Positions 5,511 through 5,535 of a stretch of 5,535 nt of DNA are shown here, piece after piece. The stretch spans positions 1-5,535 of the forward strand of contig CALYNW010000083.1 of the NCBI GenBank assembly GCA_945224895.1, in the 5' to 3' direction. The notes beneath the pieces were generated by a model, which was not told the DNA's origin, made no database searches, and saw only the letters and a list, made by a program, of their open reading frames with translations. The DNA is from an uncultured Clostridia bacterium (GTDB lineage: Bacteria; Bacillota; Clostridia; Oscillospirales; Acutalibacteraceae). How positions within the stretch are numbered: the first letter of the stretch is position 1; every line of letters begins with the position of its first letter. A program made the position numbers and the translations under genes.

Positions 5511-5535
5511 GTACAGATGTTGTGATGAATTATCA

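Noticed and set aside
1..5535. CRISPR array, tRNA, rRNA, insertion sequence or phage att sites
   Set aside because: No regularly spaced repeats, no transposase or integrase coding, no tRNA-like cloverleaf or rRNA segments were seen on either strand.

Overview
The window looks like a low-GC, AT-rich Bacillota chromosome, most likely a gut-type Clostridia (Ruminococcaceae/Oscillospiraceae-like). This rests on strong GGAGG-type ribosome binding sites, AT-rich sigma-A-type promoters, and an RsbU/RsbV/RsbW (SpoIIE/SpoIIAA/SpoIIAB) regulatory cassette. The placement is inferred from style and gene content; no taxonomic marker gene is present.

Nearly everything real lies on the minus strand. From right to left, which is the direction of transcription, the order is as follows. 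(1) 5535-5197 holds a small transcription unit: a textbook promoter (TTGACA, 17 bp, TATAAT) with an inverted repeat over its -35 box, a short double-CxxC zinc-ribbon gene broken by a 1-nt frameshift, and an intrinsic terminator right after its shifted-frame stop. (2) 5196-4923 holds a second promoter and a leader of roughly 140 nt. (3) 4922-1 holds a five-gene operon: a STAS anti-sigma-factor antagonist; an 815-aa membrane receptor phosphatase (LytS-type 5TM, Cache-like sensor, HAMP, SpoIIE-type PP2C); an RsbW/SpoIIAB-like HATPase serine kinase; a 180-aa HD hydrolase of the RelA/SpoT small-hydrolase type; and, running off the left edge, a protein with an N-terminal STAS domain fused to an APH/choline-kinase-like phosphotransferase.

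The first three genes form a complete partner-switching circuit. The receptor phosphatase would dephosphorylate the STAS protein in response to an outside signal, and the HATPase kinase would rephosphorylate it. No sigma factor is encoded in the window. Instead the operon continues into two enzymes of small-molecule type, one of which carries its own STAS domain with the same SSAGLR phosphosite as the free antagonist. My main hypothesis is that the switch here has enzymatic outputs, a nucleotide-type hydrolase and a STAS-gated kinase, in place of or in addition to sigma-factor control. The domain assignments are secure; this wiring is inference.

Stretches without genes: 1660-1763 (104 nt) holds small repeats and a 26-codon open frame of unknown meaning; 4923-5196 holds the operon promoter and leader plus about 100 nt where I see nothing; 5423-5535 holds the zinc-ribbon gene's promoter and ribosome binding site.
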